A DNA stretch of 23,856 bases, from positions 1-23,856 of the forward strand of contig PMAM01000236.1 of NCBI GenBank assembly GCA_003152595.1. The letters are read 5' to 3'. Below, piece by piece: positions 16,330 to 23,380 of the stretch. Every line of letters begins with the position of its first letter. The first letter of the stretch is position 1. The position numbers were made by a program, and so were the translations under genes. The notes beneath the pieces are model-generated. The model searched no databases, was not told the origin of the DNA, and worked only from the letters and a program-made list of their open reading frames with translations. This DNA is from Acidobacterium sp. (GTDB lineage Bacteria; Acidobacteriota; Terriglobia; Terriglobales; Acidobacteriaceae).

Positions 16330-16769
16330 AGCTTGGTTCTACCGGACCATCAAATATCGTGGGCAATTCTAAAGGATTCGTCCCCACAAGCGGGGTTCTC
16401 GCCGGGAATGCTTCTCGATTGGCGCATTATCGCCAATGCACTCATCACTGCAAGGAGTCGGTCATACCTGGCGACAGTCCCCCGGTCACGCATCGCGACG
16501 CTTCCGGTCCGTTAACCTGAATCGTCCATCAAGCGGCTCGACTCTCGACCCCGGCAGACCCGTTCACCCACGCTCGTCCCGCATCCCGCAGATATGTTCG
16601 GGTTTTATCTCCAAAAGCAACTCGGCAACGTGCAGCCGAGTCCCGTCTTTTTCCTGAATGACAGAGCAGCGAGTCGCCGCGGCCTTCTCCCATTACCTTC
16701 GTGTCCTCCCCCCGCCGATTCTCCTTGCAATGCTCCGCCATGCCCGCCACACTAAATCTGAAGCCTGAT
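16330..16769. other. Gene-free stretch upstream of the restriction-modification gene
   Basis: About 440 bp without a convincing gene. It must hold the RM promoter, but no clear -10/-35 pair was seen. On the minus strand a frame of about 44 codons ends at 16564 with the protein-like run RLHVAELLLEIKPEHICGMR, perhaps the tail of a lost gene. A small hairpin CTCGGC-AACGTGCA-GCCGAG lies near 16621-16640. The longer minus-strand frame 16529-16912 is Arg-rich and looks random. Confidence 0.5.
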
Positions 16770-17177
16770 TCAGGAGGATCCGCCACGCGGGTCCTTTTCC
16801 ATTTCAGGCCGGCTCTCAGGAGCCAGCGGACGTACGCGCCCGTACAAGTTCTTTTCCAATCTTGCGCCAGGCCAGGCCGCACGATCATCGACCGTGCTTC
16901 TCGGGGTCGCATCTCTGGCGAGCGTCACTGCAGCAGTGGCACGCGCCAATGCGTCACTCACGAGTGCGAAGCCGTCAGTCGCACCCGTCGCTGCATCAAT
17001 CACGCGCGCCAGCCATTTGACTCGCTCTCAATCACGTGGCCCCTTCGCGATCGCGAATGCATCACTCGCAAGTTTTTTTGCGTCATTCACATCCGCGAGC
17101 CAAATGACTTGTTTCCACCTGTCCAGCTGTTGTCGAGCTTGTCAACAATCGGCAACCCCTGCGGAATCAATCACCAC
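16770..17177 (-). pseudogene. Decayed repeat-protein gene with in-frame TGA stops
   Basis: One minus-strand frame reads as a protein across this stretch but is broken by TGA at 17144-17142 and at 17030-17028, ending at TGA 16772-16770. It holds an internal repeat 29 codons apart: VIWLADVNDAKKLASDAFA (from 17108) and VKWLARVIDAATGATDGFA (from 17021), with a related piece VVIDSAGVAD at 17177. Inside, the DNA has a 21-bp (seven-codon) rhythm on GTGANTGAYGC. The pattern suggests an alpha-helical, heptad-type protein. The 3' half (after ~16890) shows no repeat. The opposite strand also has an uninterrupted 113-codon frame (16894-17235) with Ala-Ser-rich heptads; the minus frame is preferred because Trp, Leu-Ala and Asp-Ala positions are kept between repeats. 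No family recognised. Confidence 0.35.
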
Positions 17178-17188
17178 CCCGCAGTCCA

Positions 17189-17214
17189 GGGGGAGGGGGG
17201 AGGGGGGAGGGGGG
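17189..17214 (+). repeat. G-quadruplex-forming tract
   Basis: Four G-runs of 5, 6, 6 and 6 bases are separated by single A residues. This is an ideal intramolecular G-quadruplex on the plus strand, equivalent to tandem GGGGGGA repeats. It lies between the decayed repeat gene and the EAL remnant. Confidence 0.9.
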
Positions 17215-17240
17215 CACCGGCAAAGATCGGAGTGAACCGC

Positions 17241-17345
17241 TCAGAGCAACAGGACAAAGTCCTGGGCCGGTACCGGCCGACTGAACAGGTACCCCTGGTA
17301 CGCGTCGTATCCCAGCTCCGCCAGGCGCGTCCGCTGCCCTTTCAC
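17241..17345 (-). pseudogene. C-terminal remnant of an EAL-domain protein
   Basis: On the minus strand about 34 codons ending in TGA at 17243-17241 read KGQRTRLAELGYDAYQGYLF, then SRPVPAQDFVLLL. This is the conserved end of EAL domains (cyclic di-GMP phosphodiesterases): the 'LxxLGxDxxQGYLFSRPxPxxxF' segment. Upstream of ~17345 the similarity stops and the sequence becomes the korA promoter region, so the catalytic part is gone. No start codon or complete domain remains, so it is a scar of a lost gene and not a functional one. It was probably truncated when the surrounding DNA was rearranged. Confidence 0.75.
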
Positions 17346-17406
17346 CTTGGCTCCCGGATCATTTTGGCGTGGTGATCCATCTCACATTCCGCCCCGCGCG
17401 TCCCGG

Positions 17407-17412
17407 TATAAT
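17407..17412 (+). promoter_or_regulatory. Consensus -10 box of the korAB operon
   Basis: A perfect TATAAT lies 61 bases upstream of the chosen korA ATG. The candidate -35 (TCACAT at 17382-17387, 19 bases upstream) is weak. The box rules out the more upstream in-frame start codons at 17369 and 17411, which would precede or overlap the promoter. Confidence 0.55.
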
Positions 17413-17473
17413 GGAGCCTGCAGAAAGACCCTCAGATCTTTCGAATTTTCAACTCCGAAGGGAACTCCGCCAC

Positions 17474-19324
17474 ATGGCGACCACCAACGCCGGCGCCCCG
17501 TCCGCGCAGGGCGAAGCAGAACCGGCTGCTCCTCCAAAGCCCCTCGTCAACGACTTCAGCATCCAGATAGCCACCGTCAACGGTTCCGGCTCCCAGTCTG
17601 CCAACAGCATCCTGCTGCGCAGTATCTTCGCCATGGGCGTCCCCGTCAGCGGCAAAAATCTCTTCCCCTCCAACATCGCAGGACTGCCCACCTGGTACAC
17701 CATCCGTGCCAGCAAATACGGCTACGTCGCGCGCAAAAAAGACATCGACATCCTCATTGCGATGAACGCCGAAACTTCCCGCGAGGACATGCTCTCGCTG
17801 CACCCCGGCTCGGTCGCCATCTACGAGGAGAGCGCCAACCTCAGGCAGTTCCGCGACGACGTAACCTGCTACCCGGTGCCCTTCGACAAGATCACCGCTG
17901 CCGTCTGTCCTGAGGCCAAGCTGCGCAAGCTGGTCAAGAACATGATCTACGTCGGCGTCGCCGCGCAGCTGCTCTCCATGGACATGAAGGCCGTCGAAGC
18001 CTCGCTCCGCAAGCAGTTCGCGAAGAAGCAGAAGGCCGCCGATCTCAACTGGGCCGCCGTCGAAGCCGGCTTCAACTACGCCGCCCAGAACTTCACCAAA
18101 AACGACCCCTTCATGGTCGAGCCGATGCGCGCCACCGAAGGCAAAATCATCATCGACGGCAACGCCGCCTGTGCCCTCGGCGCCATGTTTGCCGGCGTCA
18201 CCGTCGTCACCTGGTATCCCATCACGCCGTCTTCTTCGGTCGTCGAGCAGCTCATCGACTACCTCAAGAAGTACCGCATCGAGCCGGATGGCAAAGCCAA
18301 CTTCGCCGTCGTTCAGGCTGAAGACGAGCTCGCCGCCATCGGCATGGTCCTCGGGGCAGGCTGGGCCGGCGCCCGTTCCATGACCGCCACCTCCGGCCCC
18401 GGCATCTCGCTCATGGCCGAATTCACCGGCCTCGGCTACTTCGCCGAACTCCCCGGTGTCATCTTCGACATCCAGCGTGTCGGCCCCTCCACCGGCCTGC
18501 CCACGCGCACCGCTCAGGCGGACCTCCTCTCCATCGCAGTCCTCTCCCACGGCGACACAAAACACCCCATGCTTCTCCCCGCCAGCGTCAGGGAGTGCTT
18601 CGAGTTTGCCGGCGCCGCCTTCGACCTCGCCGAGCAGCTCCAGACCCCGGTCTTCGTCCTCTCCGACCTCGACCTCGGCATGAACAACTGGATGTCCGAT
18701 CCCTTCGACTATCCCGAGAAGCCGCTCAACCGCGGCAAGATCCTTACCGCCGAGGACCTCAAAAAGCTCGGCGAGTTTGCCCGCTACAAGGACATCGACG
18801 GCGATGCGATCCCGTACCGCACGCTCCCCGGCACCGATCACCCGAAGGCCTCGTACTTCACCCGCGGCAGCGGCCATAACGAAAAAGCACTCTACTCCGA
18901 GCGCCCCGAGGACTACCAGAACCTCATGGAGCGCCTCGCCCGCAAGTTCGACACGGCACGCACCCTGGTCCCCGCGCCCGTCGTTGTGCAAACCGGCAAG
19001 TCGAAAGTCGGACTCATCGCCTTCGGAACCTCCGACTTCGCCGTCACGGAAAGCCGCGATCAGCTCAAAAAGGAATATGGCGTCGAAGCCGATTACCTGC
19101 GCCTGCGCGCCTGGCCCTTCAATAAGGATGTCCGCGACTTCGTCGCCTCGCACGACCGCATCTACGTCGTCGAGCAGAACCGCGACGCGCAGATGCTGAG
19201 CCTGCTCAAGCTCGATCTGCCCGCCGCCGAAACCATCAAACTGCGCAGCGTCCGCCACTTCAACGGCCTGCCCATCGACGCCCGCTCCGTCACCGACGAA
19301 ATCGTCCTACAGGAAGGAATCTAA
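17474..19324 (+). CDS. korA: 2-oxoacid:ferredoxin oxidoreductase, alpha subunit (gamma-alpha fusion)
   Basis: A 616-residue subunit of a cytosolic enzyme that oxidatively decarboxylates a 2-oxoacid, probably 2-oxoglutarate, to its acyl-CoA while reducing ferredoxin. Residues ~27-200 are the gamma domain (TVNGSGSQSANSILLRS, GLPTWYTIRAS). From ~228 comes the pyrimidine-binding alpha domain with TWYPITPSSSVVEQL (YPITPS at 248-253), EDE at 283-285 and TATSGPGISLMAEF (~304-317). The C-terminal part (~500 on) is the transketolase-C-like domain. The ATG at 17474 has AAGGGA ten bases upstream and lies after a consensus -10 box; longer upstream starts are unlikely. The stop overlaps the korB start by one base (TAATG), so the two are co-translated. 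KorA of 2-oxoglutarate is favoured over 2-oxoisovalerate types, but sequence alone does not decide the substrate. Confidence 0.88.
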   Translation: MATTNAGAPSAQGEAEPAAPPKPLVNDFSIQIATVNGSGSQSANSILLRSIFAMGVPVSGKNLFPSNIAGLPTWYTIRASKYGYVARKKDIDILIAMNAETSREDMLSLHPGSVAIYEESANLRQFRDDVTCYPVPFDKITAAVCPEAKLRKLVKNMIYVGVAAQLLSMDMKAVEASLRKQFAKKQKAADLNWAAVEAGFNYAAQNFTKNDPFMVEPMRATEGKIIIDGNAACALGAMFAGVTVVTWYPITPSSSVVEQLIDYLKKYRIEPDGKANFAVVQAEDELAAIGMVLGAGWAGARSMTATSGPGISLMAEFTGLGYFAELPGVIFDIQRVGPSTGLPTRTAQADLLSIAVLSHGDTKHPMLLPASVRECFEFAGAAFDLAEQLQTPVFVLSDLDLGMNNWMSDPFDYPEKPLNRGKILTAEDLKKLGEFARYKDIDGDAIPYRTLPGTDHPKASYFTRGSGHNEKALYSERPEDYQNLMERLARKFDTARTLVPAPVVVQTGKSKVGLIAFGTSDFAVTESRDQLKKEYGVEADYLRLRAWPFNKDVRDFVASHDRIYVVEQNRDAQMLSLLKLDLPAAETIKLRSVRHFNGLPIDARSVTDEIVLQEGI

Positions 19325-20364
19325 TGGCAGCCACGGCCACTCCAACCCCCAAAACCAACCGCATCGGCCTGCCCGTCCTCGAATACCGCGGCAGCAAGAC
19401 CACGCTCTGCGCCGGCTGCGGCCACAACGCCATCTCCGAGCGCATCATCGACGCCATGTACGAAATGGGCGTGCAGCCCGAGCACGTCATGAAGCTCTCC
19501 GGCATCGGCTGCTCCTCCAAGAGCCCCGCCTACTTCATGTCGCGCTCGCACAGCTTCAACAGCGTGCACGGCCGCATGCCCTCGGTCGCCACCGGCGCGC
19601 TGCTCGCCAACAAAACTATGCTTGGCATCGGCGTCTCCGGCGACGGCGACTCGGCGTCGATCGGCATCGGCCAGTTCGTCCACCTTATGCGCCGCAATTT
19701 GCCCATGATCTACATCATCGAGGACAACGGCGTCTACGGACTCACCAAGGGCCAGTTCTCCGCCACCGCCGACATCGGCTCCAAACTCAAGACCGGCGTC
19801 GTCAACGATCTGCCCGCCATCGATACCTGCTCGCTCGCCATCCAGCTCGGCGCCACCTTCGTCGGCCGATCCTTCTCCGGAGACAAGAAGCAGCTCCTCA
19901 CCATGCTCAAGGCGGCCATTGCCCACAACGGTACCGTCATGCTCGACGTCATCTCGCCCTGCGTCACTTTCAACGACCATGAAGGTTCCACTCGCAGTTA
20001 CAAATACATGCAGGATCACGAAGAGCCTATCAGCGAAGTGGGCTTTATTCCCTCCTTTGAGGAGATCGACGTGGAGTACGAAGCCGGCAGCAGCTTCGAC
20101 GTCACCATGCACGACGGCTCCCACCTGCGCCTGCGCAAGCTCCACGAGGACTACAACCCCACCGACCGCGCGGTGGCCGTCAGAACTCTGATGGAAGCGC
20201 ACGATAAGGGCGAGATCCTTACCGGCGTCTTCTACATCGACACGCAGAAGCCCACCTTCACCGACCTGCTCAACCTCGTCGACGAGCCCCTCGCCACCCT
20301 GCCCCAGGAACGCACGCGCCCCAGCAAGCAGGTCCTCGACGACATCATGGCCCGGATGAAGTAG
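19324..20364 (+). CDS. korB: 2-oxoacid:ferredoxin oxidoreductase, beta subunit (TPP-binding)
   Basis: A 346-residue partner of KorA that holds thiamine diphosphate and a [4Fe-4S] cluster. The probable cluster cysteines are Cys29 and Cys32 (LCAGCGHN), Cys63 (GIGCSSKS) and Cys213 (ISPCVTFN), the usual four in this family. The TPP/Mg motif is GVSGDGDSASIG (103-114) with Asn135 in EDNGVYGLTKGQ. The ATG overlaps the korA stop and has AGGAAGGA just upstream. Length fits the ~340-residue beta subunits that occur with fused gamma-alpha subunits. A strong terminator follows 23 bases after the stop, so korAB is a two-gene operon. No ferredoxin gene is adjacent. Confidence 0.92.
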   Translation: MAATATPTPKTNRIGLPVLEYRGSKTTLCAGCGHNAISERIIDAMYEMGVQPEHVMKLSGIGCSSKSPAYFMSRSHSFNSVHGRMPSVATGALLANKTMLGIGVSGDGDSASIGIGQFVHLMRRNLPMIYIIEDNGVYGLTKGQFSATADIGSKLKTGVVNDLPAIDTCSLAIQLGATFVGRSFSGDKKQLLTMLKAAIAHNGTVMLDVISPCVTFNDHEGSTRSYKYMQDHEEPISEVGFIPSFEEIDVEYEAGSSFDVTMHDGSHLRLRKLHEDYNPTDRAVAVRTLMEAHDKGEILTGVFYIDTQKPTFTDLLNLVDEPLATLPQERTRPSKQVLDDIMARMK

Positions 20365-20387
20365 GGCGGGGAACTCACTCAACAAAT

Positions 20388-20420
20388 AAAGGTGCGCGAT
20401 CAAGCGCACCTTTTTTGTTT
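20388..20420. terminator. Terminator after korB, probably bidirectional
   Basis: AAAGGTGCGC (20388-20397), loop GATCAA, GCGCACC (20404-20410) and then TTTTTTGTTT. In the minus direction the stem is followed by CTTTATTTG, so it may also end transcription of the MocR gene, which stops at 20493. Confidence 0.9.
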
Positions 20421-20492
20421 AGGTCTGACCGTGTCTCAACACAAGCCGTGAGAAGTCATCCGTTGGTTCACCAGCGCCCTCGCCGAACCGCA

Positions 20493-21926
20493 CTACAGGA
20501 TCTGTCCCAGAAGCCGGATTCCTTCTCGAATCTCCTGCTCGCCGAGCCGCGCATAACCCAGGATGAAACCCGCGCGCGCCGGCTGCCTGAGCCAGCAGTG
20601 CGCGATTCCGTAAATCCCGACGCCCTTCTGTGCCGCCGCAGCCACCACCGCCTCCTCCACTACTTTCTTCCGCGGCCATAACACCACCTGCGCCCCCGCG
20701 CCCTCGCCGGTGACCTCCACGCGATCTCCAAGATACTTCGCGACTGCCTCCAACAGCGCCGCACGCCTGGCCGTGTTCCTTCTTCGCAGCCGGCGCAGAT
20801 GCCGCTCGTACATCCCGCCCGCGATGAAATCCGCCAGCGTCTGTTGCTCCAGGGATGCCGAGTGCAGATCGCTCAGCCACTTCGCTGCCGTGAACGCCGG
20901 AACCAGCGACGCGGGCGCAATCAGATAGCCGATACGCATCGACGGAAACACCGTCCGCGAAAACGTCCCGATGTAGATGATGCGCCCTTCGCGATCCAGC
21001 CCCTGCAGCGACTCCAGGGGCCGGCCCTCGTAGTGAAATTCGCCATCGTAATCGTCCTCCACGACCACCGCGTTTCGCCGTCGCGCCCATTCCAGCAGCG
21101 CCAGCCGCCGCTCCAGCGGCAAAATCGCGCCCGTGGGGAACTGATGAGACGGCGTCACGAACACCAGGCCTGCATCGTCGGGCAGCCGCGCCGGGTCGAG
21201 CCCTTCCCGATCCACGGGGACCGGTCGCAGCCGCGCGCCCGCCGCCCGCAGCGCCTCGCGAATGCCGTCGTAGTGCGGATCTTCCAGCGCCACTGCGTCT
21301 CCGGGATCGACCAGCACCCGTATGACCAGGTCCAGCGCTTGCTGCGATCCGTTCACCACAATCACCTCGTCCGGATCGCAGACCACCGCTCGCGCGCGCC
21401 GCAAATGCGCACAGATCGCCGCCCGCAGCTCGGCATTGCCCAGTGCCGATCCGTAATCGAACTGGCGCGTCGACCCCTTCCGCGCCTGGCGCAGCAGCAA
21501 TCGCCGCCACACTGCGAATGGAAATGTGGCCAGATCGCTGCGGCCGTAGATGAAGTTGTAGCGCGGCGCCACGGGCCGGGGCAGCGGCGTATCCACCGTC
21601 GCGATCGACCCGCTCACTGCGTTGCCGAACCGCGACAATCGCAGCCGCGCCGGCCTGCGCCGGCCTCGCGCCGCATTGCGCGCCATCCGCTGCGAAACGT
21701 AGGTCCCGGAGCCGCCCCGCCCCGCGATGAATCCCTCCGCCAGCAGGTGCTCGTACGCCAACAGAACTACGGTCCGGGAGATCCCGAGCTGCTCGGCCAG
21801 ATCGCGCGTCGATGGCAGGCGCTCGCCAGGGCCAATCGATCCGCTCAGAATCGCCTGGCGAACGCCTCGATAAACCTGCCGGAACAGCGGCTCTGGGCCG
21901 TGCAAAAGTGGTATCACAAATTGCAT
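20493..21926 (-). CDS. MocR/PdxR-type regulator (GntR HTH plus aminotransferase-like domain) lacking the PLP lysine
   Basis: A 477-residue transcription regulator. Residues ~13-78 are a GntR winged helix (FRQVYRGVRQAILSG, RLPSTRDLAEQLGIS, VVLLAYEHLLAEGFI), and ~120-477 an aspartate-aminotransferase-like domain: VNGSQQALDL (191-200), FVTPSHQFPTG (256-266), EDDYDGEFHY (290-299), and IGTFSRTVFPSMRIGYL (319-335). In MocR proteins the last motif is FSKT, and that lysine binds pyridoxal phosphate; here position 324 is arginine, confirmed as CGG in the DNA. An internal aldimine therefore cannot form. The start ATG at 21926 gives the normal family N-terminus; the open frame continues far upstream but opposite another gene. 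It is divergent from the gene at 22005, and AAAGTGG repeats overlap its start. Target genes and effector are unknown; the divergent operon is the simplest candidate. Confidence 0.88.
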   Translation of the reverse strand: MQFVIPLLHGPEPLFRQVYRGVRQAILSGSIGPGERLPSTRDLAEQLGISRTVVLLAYEHLLAEGFIAGRGGSGTYVSQRMARNAARGRRRPARLRLSRFGNAVSGSIATVDTPLPRPVAPRYNFIYGRSDLATFPFAVWRRLLLRQARKGSTRQFDYGSALGNAELRAAICAHLRRARAVVCDPDEVIVVNGSQQALDLVIRVLVDPGDAVALEDPHYDGIREALRAAGARLRPVPVDREGLDPARLPDDAGLVFVTPSHQFPTGAILPLERRLALLEWARRRNAVVVEDDYDGEFHYEGRPLESLQGLDREGRIIYIGTFSRTVFPSMRIGYLIAPASLVPAFTAAKWLSDLHSASLEQQTLADFIAGGMYERHLRRLRRRNTARRAALLEAVAKYLGDRVEVTGEGAGAQVVLWPRKKVVEEAVVAAAAQKGVGIYGIAHCWLRQPARAGFILGYARLGEQEIREGIRLLGQIL

Positions 21927-21953
21927 AAAAAGTGGCTCTTCTAAAGTACCATC
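21904..21953. promoter_or_regulatory. Candidate MocR/PdxR operator: AAAGTGG-type repeats
   Basis: AAAAGTGGTATC (21904-21915), AAAAGTGGCTCT (21928-21939) and the weaker TAAAGTACCATC (21942-21953) all run in the plus direction; the first two start 24 bases apart. As I recall, the described PdxR site in corynebacteria is AAAGTGG followed by a short CTA-ending half, so the match is suggestive. The first copy lies inside codons 4-8 of the regulator gene and the others in the divergent gap. Confidence 0.45.
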
Positions 21954-22004
21954 TCCCGGCTCAATCTTGAGGTGTTGCGAATTCCGATCCGCGCGAGAAA
22001 ATGC

Positions 22005-23135
22005 ATGCGTTCCCGTCTTCTGATCCTGCCGCTCCTGTTCGCCTGCTGTACGCTGGCGGCAGCACAGTCCACGCCGCAGCCGGTTCCCGCGCCGCCCACT
22101 CCCCACGACGGCGCGCGCGACTTTGACCCCCTCCTCGGCAATTTCAACTTCCACCTGCACTACATGCTCCATCCGCTCACCCGTTCTCCCGACTGGACCG
22201 ACATGGACGGCACGGGCGCGTGCTACAAGGTGTGGGACGGCCGCGCCCAACTCGACACCATCGAGCTCGACAGCTCCAGCGGCGGCCACATGGAAGGCCT
22301 GACCCTGCGTCTCTACGACCGCGAAGCGCGCCAGTGGCGGCTTTACTGGGCCAACAGCCGCATCGGCCGCCTCGACCCGCCGCAGATCGGCGACTTCCGC
22401 GACGGCCACGGCGACTTCTACACCACCGACACCATCAACGGCAAAACCACACTCATCCGCTATGACTGGACGCGCATGACCTCCGGGACGCCGCACTTCG
22501 AGCAGGCCTTTTCCCCCGACGGCGGCAAAACCTGGGAGGTGAACTGGATCACCAACCAGACTCGGACCAGCGACGCAGCCTGGGGTCAGCCGCAGCCCGG
22601 CCGCCCCAGCATGCAGCCTCCCGGCACAGAGCCGCCGCCGCGCTCCACCGCCCGCGACGGCCAGCACGATTTCGATTTCGACTTCGGTACCTGGAAGATG
22701 CACATCCGGCGGCTGGTCCATCCGCTTACCGGTTCTTCCGAGTGGACCGAGATGGAGGGCACCACCGTCACGAACAAGATCTGGGACGGACGGGCCAACC
22801 TCGCTACAGTCGAAGCCGACGGCCCCTCCGGCCACCTCGAACTCCTCGCGCTGCGCCTCTACGATCCCCGGGCGCATCAGTGGAACATCAGCTTTGCCAC
22901 CAGCGATTCCGCGGTGCTCAGCGTTCCTGCTGTCGGCGGGTTTAGCGATGGCCGCGGAGAGTTCTACGACAGCGAGCTCTTCCACGGCCGCAACATCCTC
23001 GTGCGCTTTTCGATCTGGCCCGTCTCAGCCAACGAAGTCCACTCTGAGCAGGCTTTCTCTGCCGACGGCGGCACCACCTGGCAGACAAACTGGATCAACA
23101 CCTACACCCGCGTCAGCGGCAAGGGAGGTGAGTGA
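22005..23135 (+). CDS. Secreted protein with two tandem copies of an uncharacterised domain
   Basis: A 376-residue protein with a signal peptide (MRSRLLILPLLFACCTLAAA, then Q-ST). The ATG at 22005 was chosen over a GTG at 21972 because it starts directly at the signal peptide. Two copies of one domain follow, residues ~35-188 and ~217-370, joined by a Pro-rich linker. Matching pairs are LHPLTRSPDWTDMDGT / VHPLTGSSEWTEMEGT, KVWDGRAQL / KIWDGRANL, LRLYDREARQW / LRLYDPRAHQW, FRDGHGDFY / FSDGRGEFY and EQAFSPDGGKTWEVNWI / EQAFSADGGTTWQTNWI. The fold may be a calycin-like beta-barrel (DUF1579-like), but this is inference. It is divergent from the MocR gene (78 bp apart) and its stop overlaps the next start (TGATG). 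Ligand or substrate unknown. Confidence 0.82.
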   Translation: MRSRLLILPLLFACCTLAAAQSTPQPVPAPPTPHDGARDFDPLLGNFNFHLHYMLHPLTRSPDWTDMDGTGACYKVWDGRAQLDTIELDSSSGGHMEGLTLRLYDREARQWRLYWANSRIGRLDPPQIGDFRDGHGDFYTTDTINGKTTLIRYDWTRMTSGTPHFEQAFSPDGGKTWEVNWITNQTRTSDAAWGQPQPGRPSMQPPGTEPPPRSTARDGQHDFDFDFGTWKMHIRRLVHPLTGSSEWTEMEGTTVTNKIWDGRANLATVEADGPSGHLELLALRLYDPRAHQWNISFATSDSAVLSVPAVGGFSDGRGEFYDSELFHGRNILVRFSIWPVSANEVHSEQAFSADGGTTWQTNWINTYTRVSGKGGE

Positions 23136-23380
23136 TGTCCGCGACCATCGCCTCCATCCGCGCACATCCGCGCCCCCGCGAACTGCGCGCCAGCGACGGA
23201 TTTGGCTCCCTTGCCACGCTGCCGCCACAGCGCCGCCGCCCTACAGGGTGCTTCTGCCTCGATGCAACGACCTGGTGGCGTTCGGCAACTCCGTCCCCCG
23301 AATCGTCGCATCCCGACGCGTCCACCTCGCCCGCAGAGAACGGAGAGCGCGCCGCGCGTGAAGCCCGCAACATCCTGTGA
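23135..23380 (+). CDS. Small 81-residue ORF, apparently translationally coupled on both sides
   Basis: It starts with ATG at 23135 in a TGATG overlap with the upstream stop, and ends in a second TGATG overlap with the next start at 23380. A strong ribosome site GGAGGTGA lies in the upstream gene's last codons. The product is rich in Arg, Pro, Ser and Ala, has two Trp in a row, no signal peptide and no recognisable domain. The two exact overlaps argue for a real gene; the unusual composition argues for caution. If it is not real, the downstream gene sits after a 244-bp gap. Confidence 0.45.
   Translation: MSATIASIRAHPRPRELRASDGFGSLATLPPQRRRPTGCFCLDATTWWRSATPSPESSHPDASTSPAENGERAAREARNIL

Noticed and set aside
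16381..16396. TCCCCACAAGCGGGGT, resembling the stem of a type I CRISPR repeat
   Set aside because: Only one copy is present, with no spacers and no cas genes.
17265..17278. Perfect palindrome GGCCGGTACCGGCC
   Set aside because: It lies inside the EAL remnant codons for SRPVPA and is explained by coding sequence.
13067..17473. Search for a tRNA gene, integrase or flanking direct repeats of the island
   Set aside because: No tRNA-like fold, no integrase or transposase frame and no convincing long direct repeat was seen, so the mode of insertion is left open.
17432..19258. 608-codon minus-strand frame opposite korA, and a similar 362-codon frame opposite korB (19321-20409)
   Set aside because: Same codon-bias shadow; the plus-strand products are clear enzyme subunits.
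21927..22985. N-terminal extension of the MocR frame to 830 residues
   Set aside because: The extension is antisense to the tandem-domain gene and lacks family features; the ATG at 21926 gives the normal MocR N-terminus.
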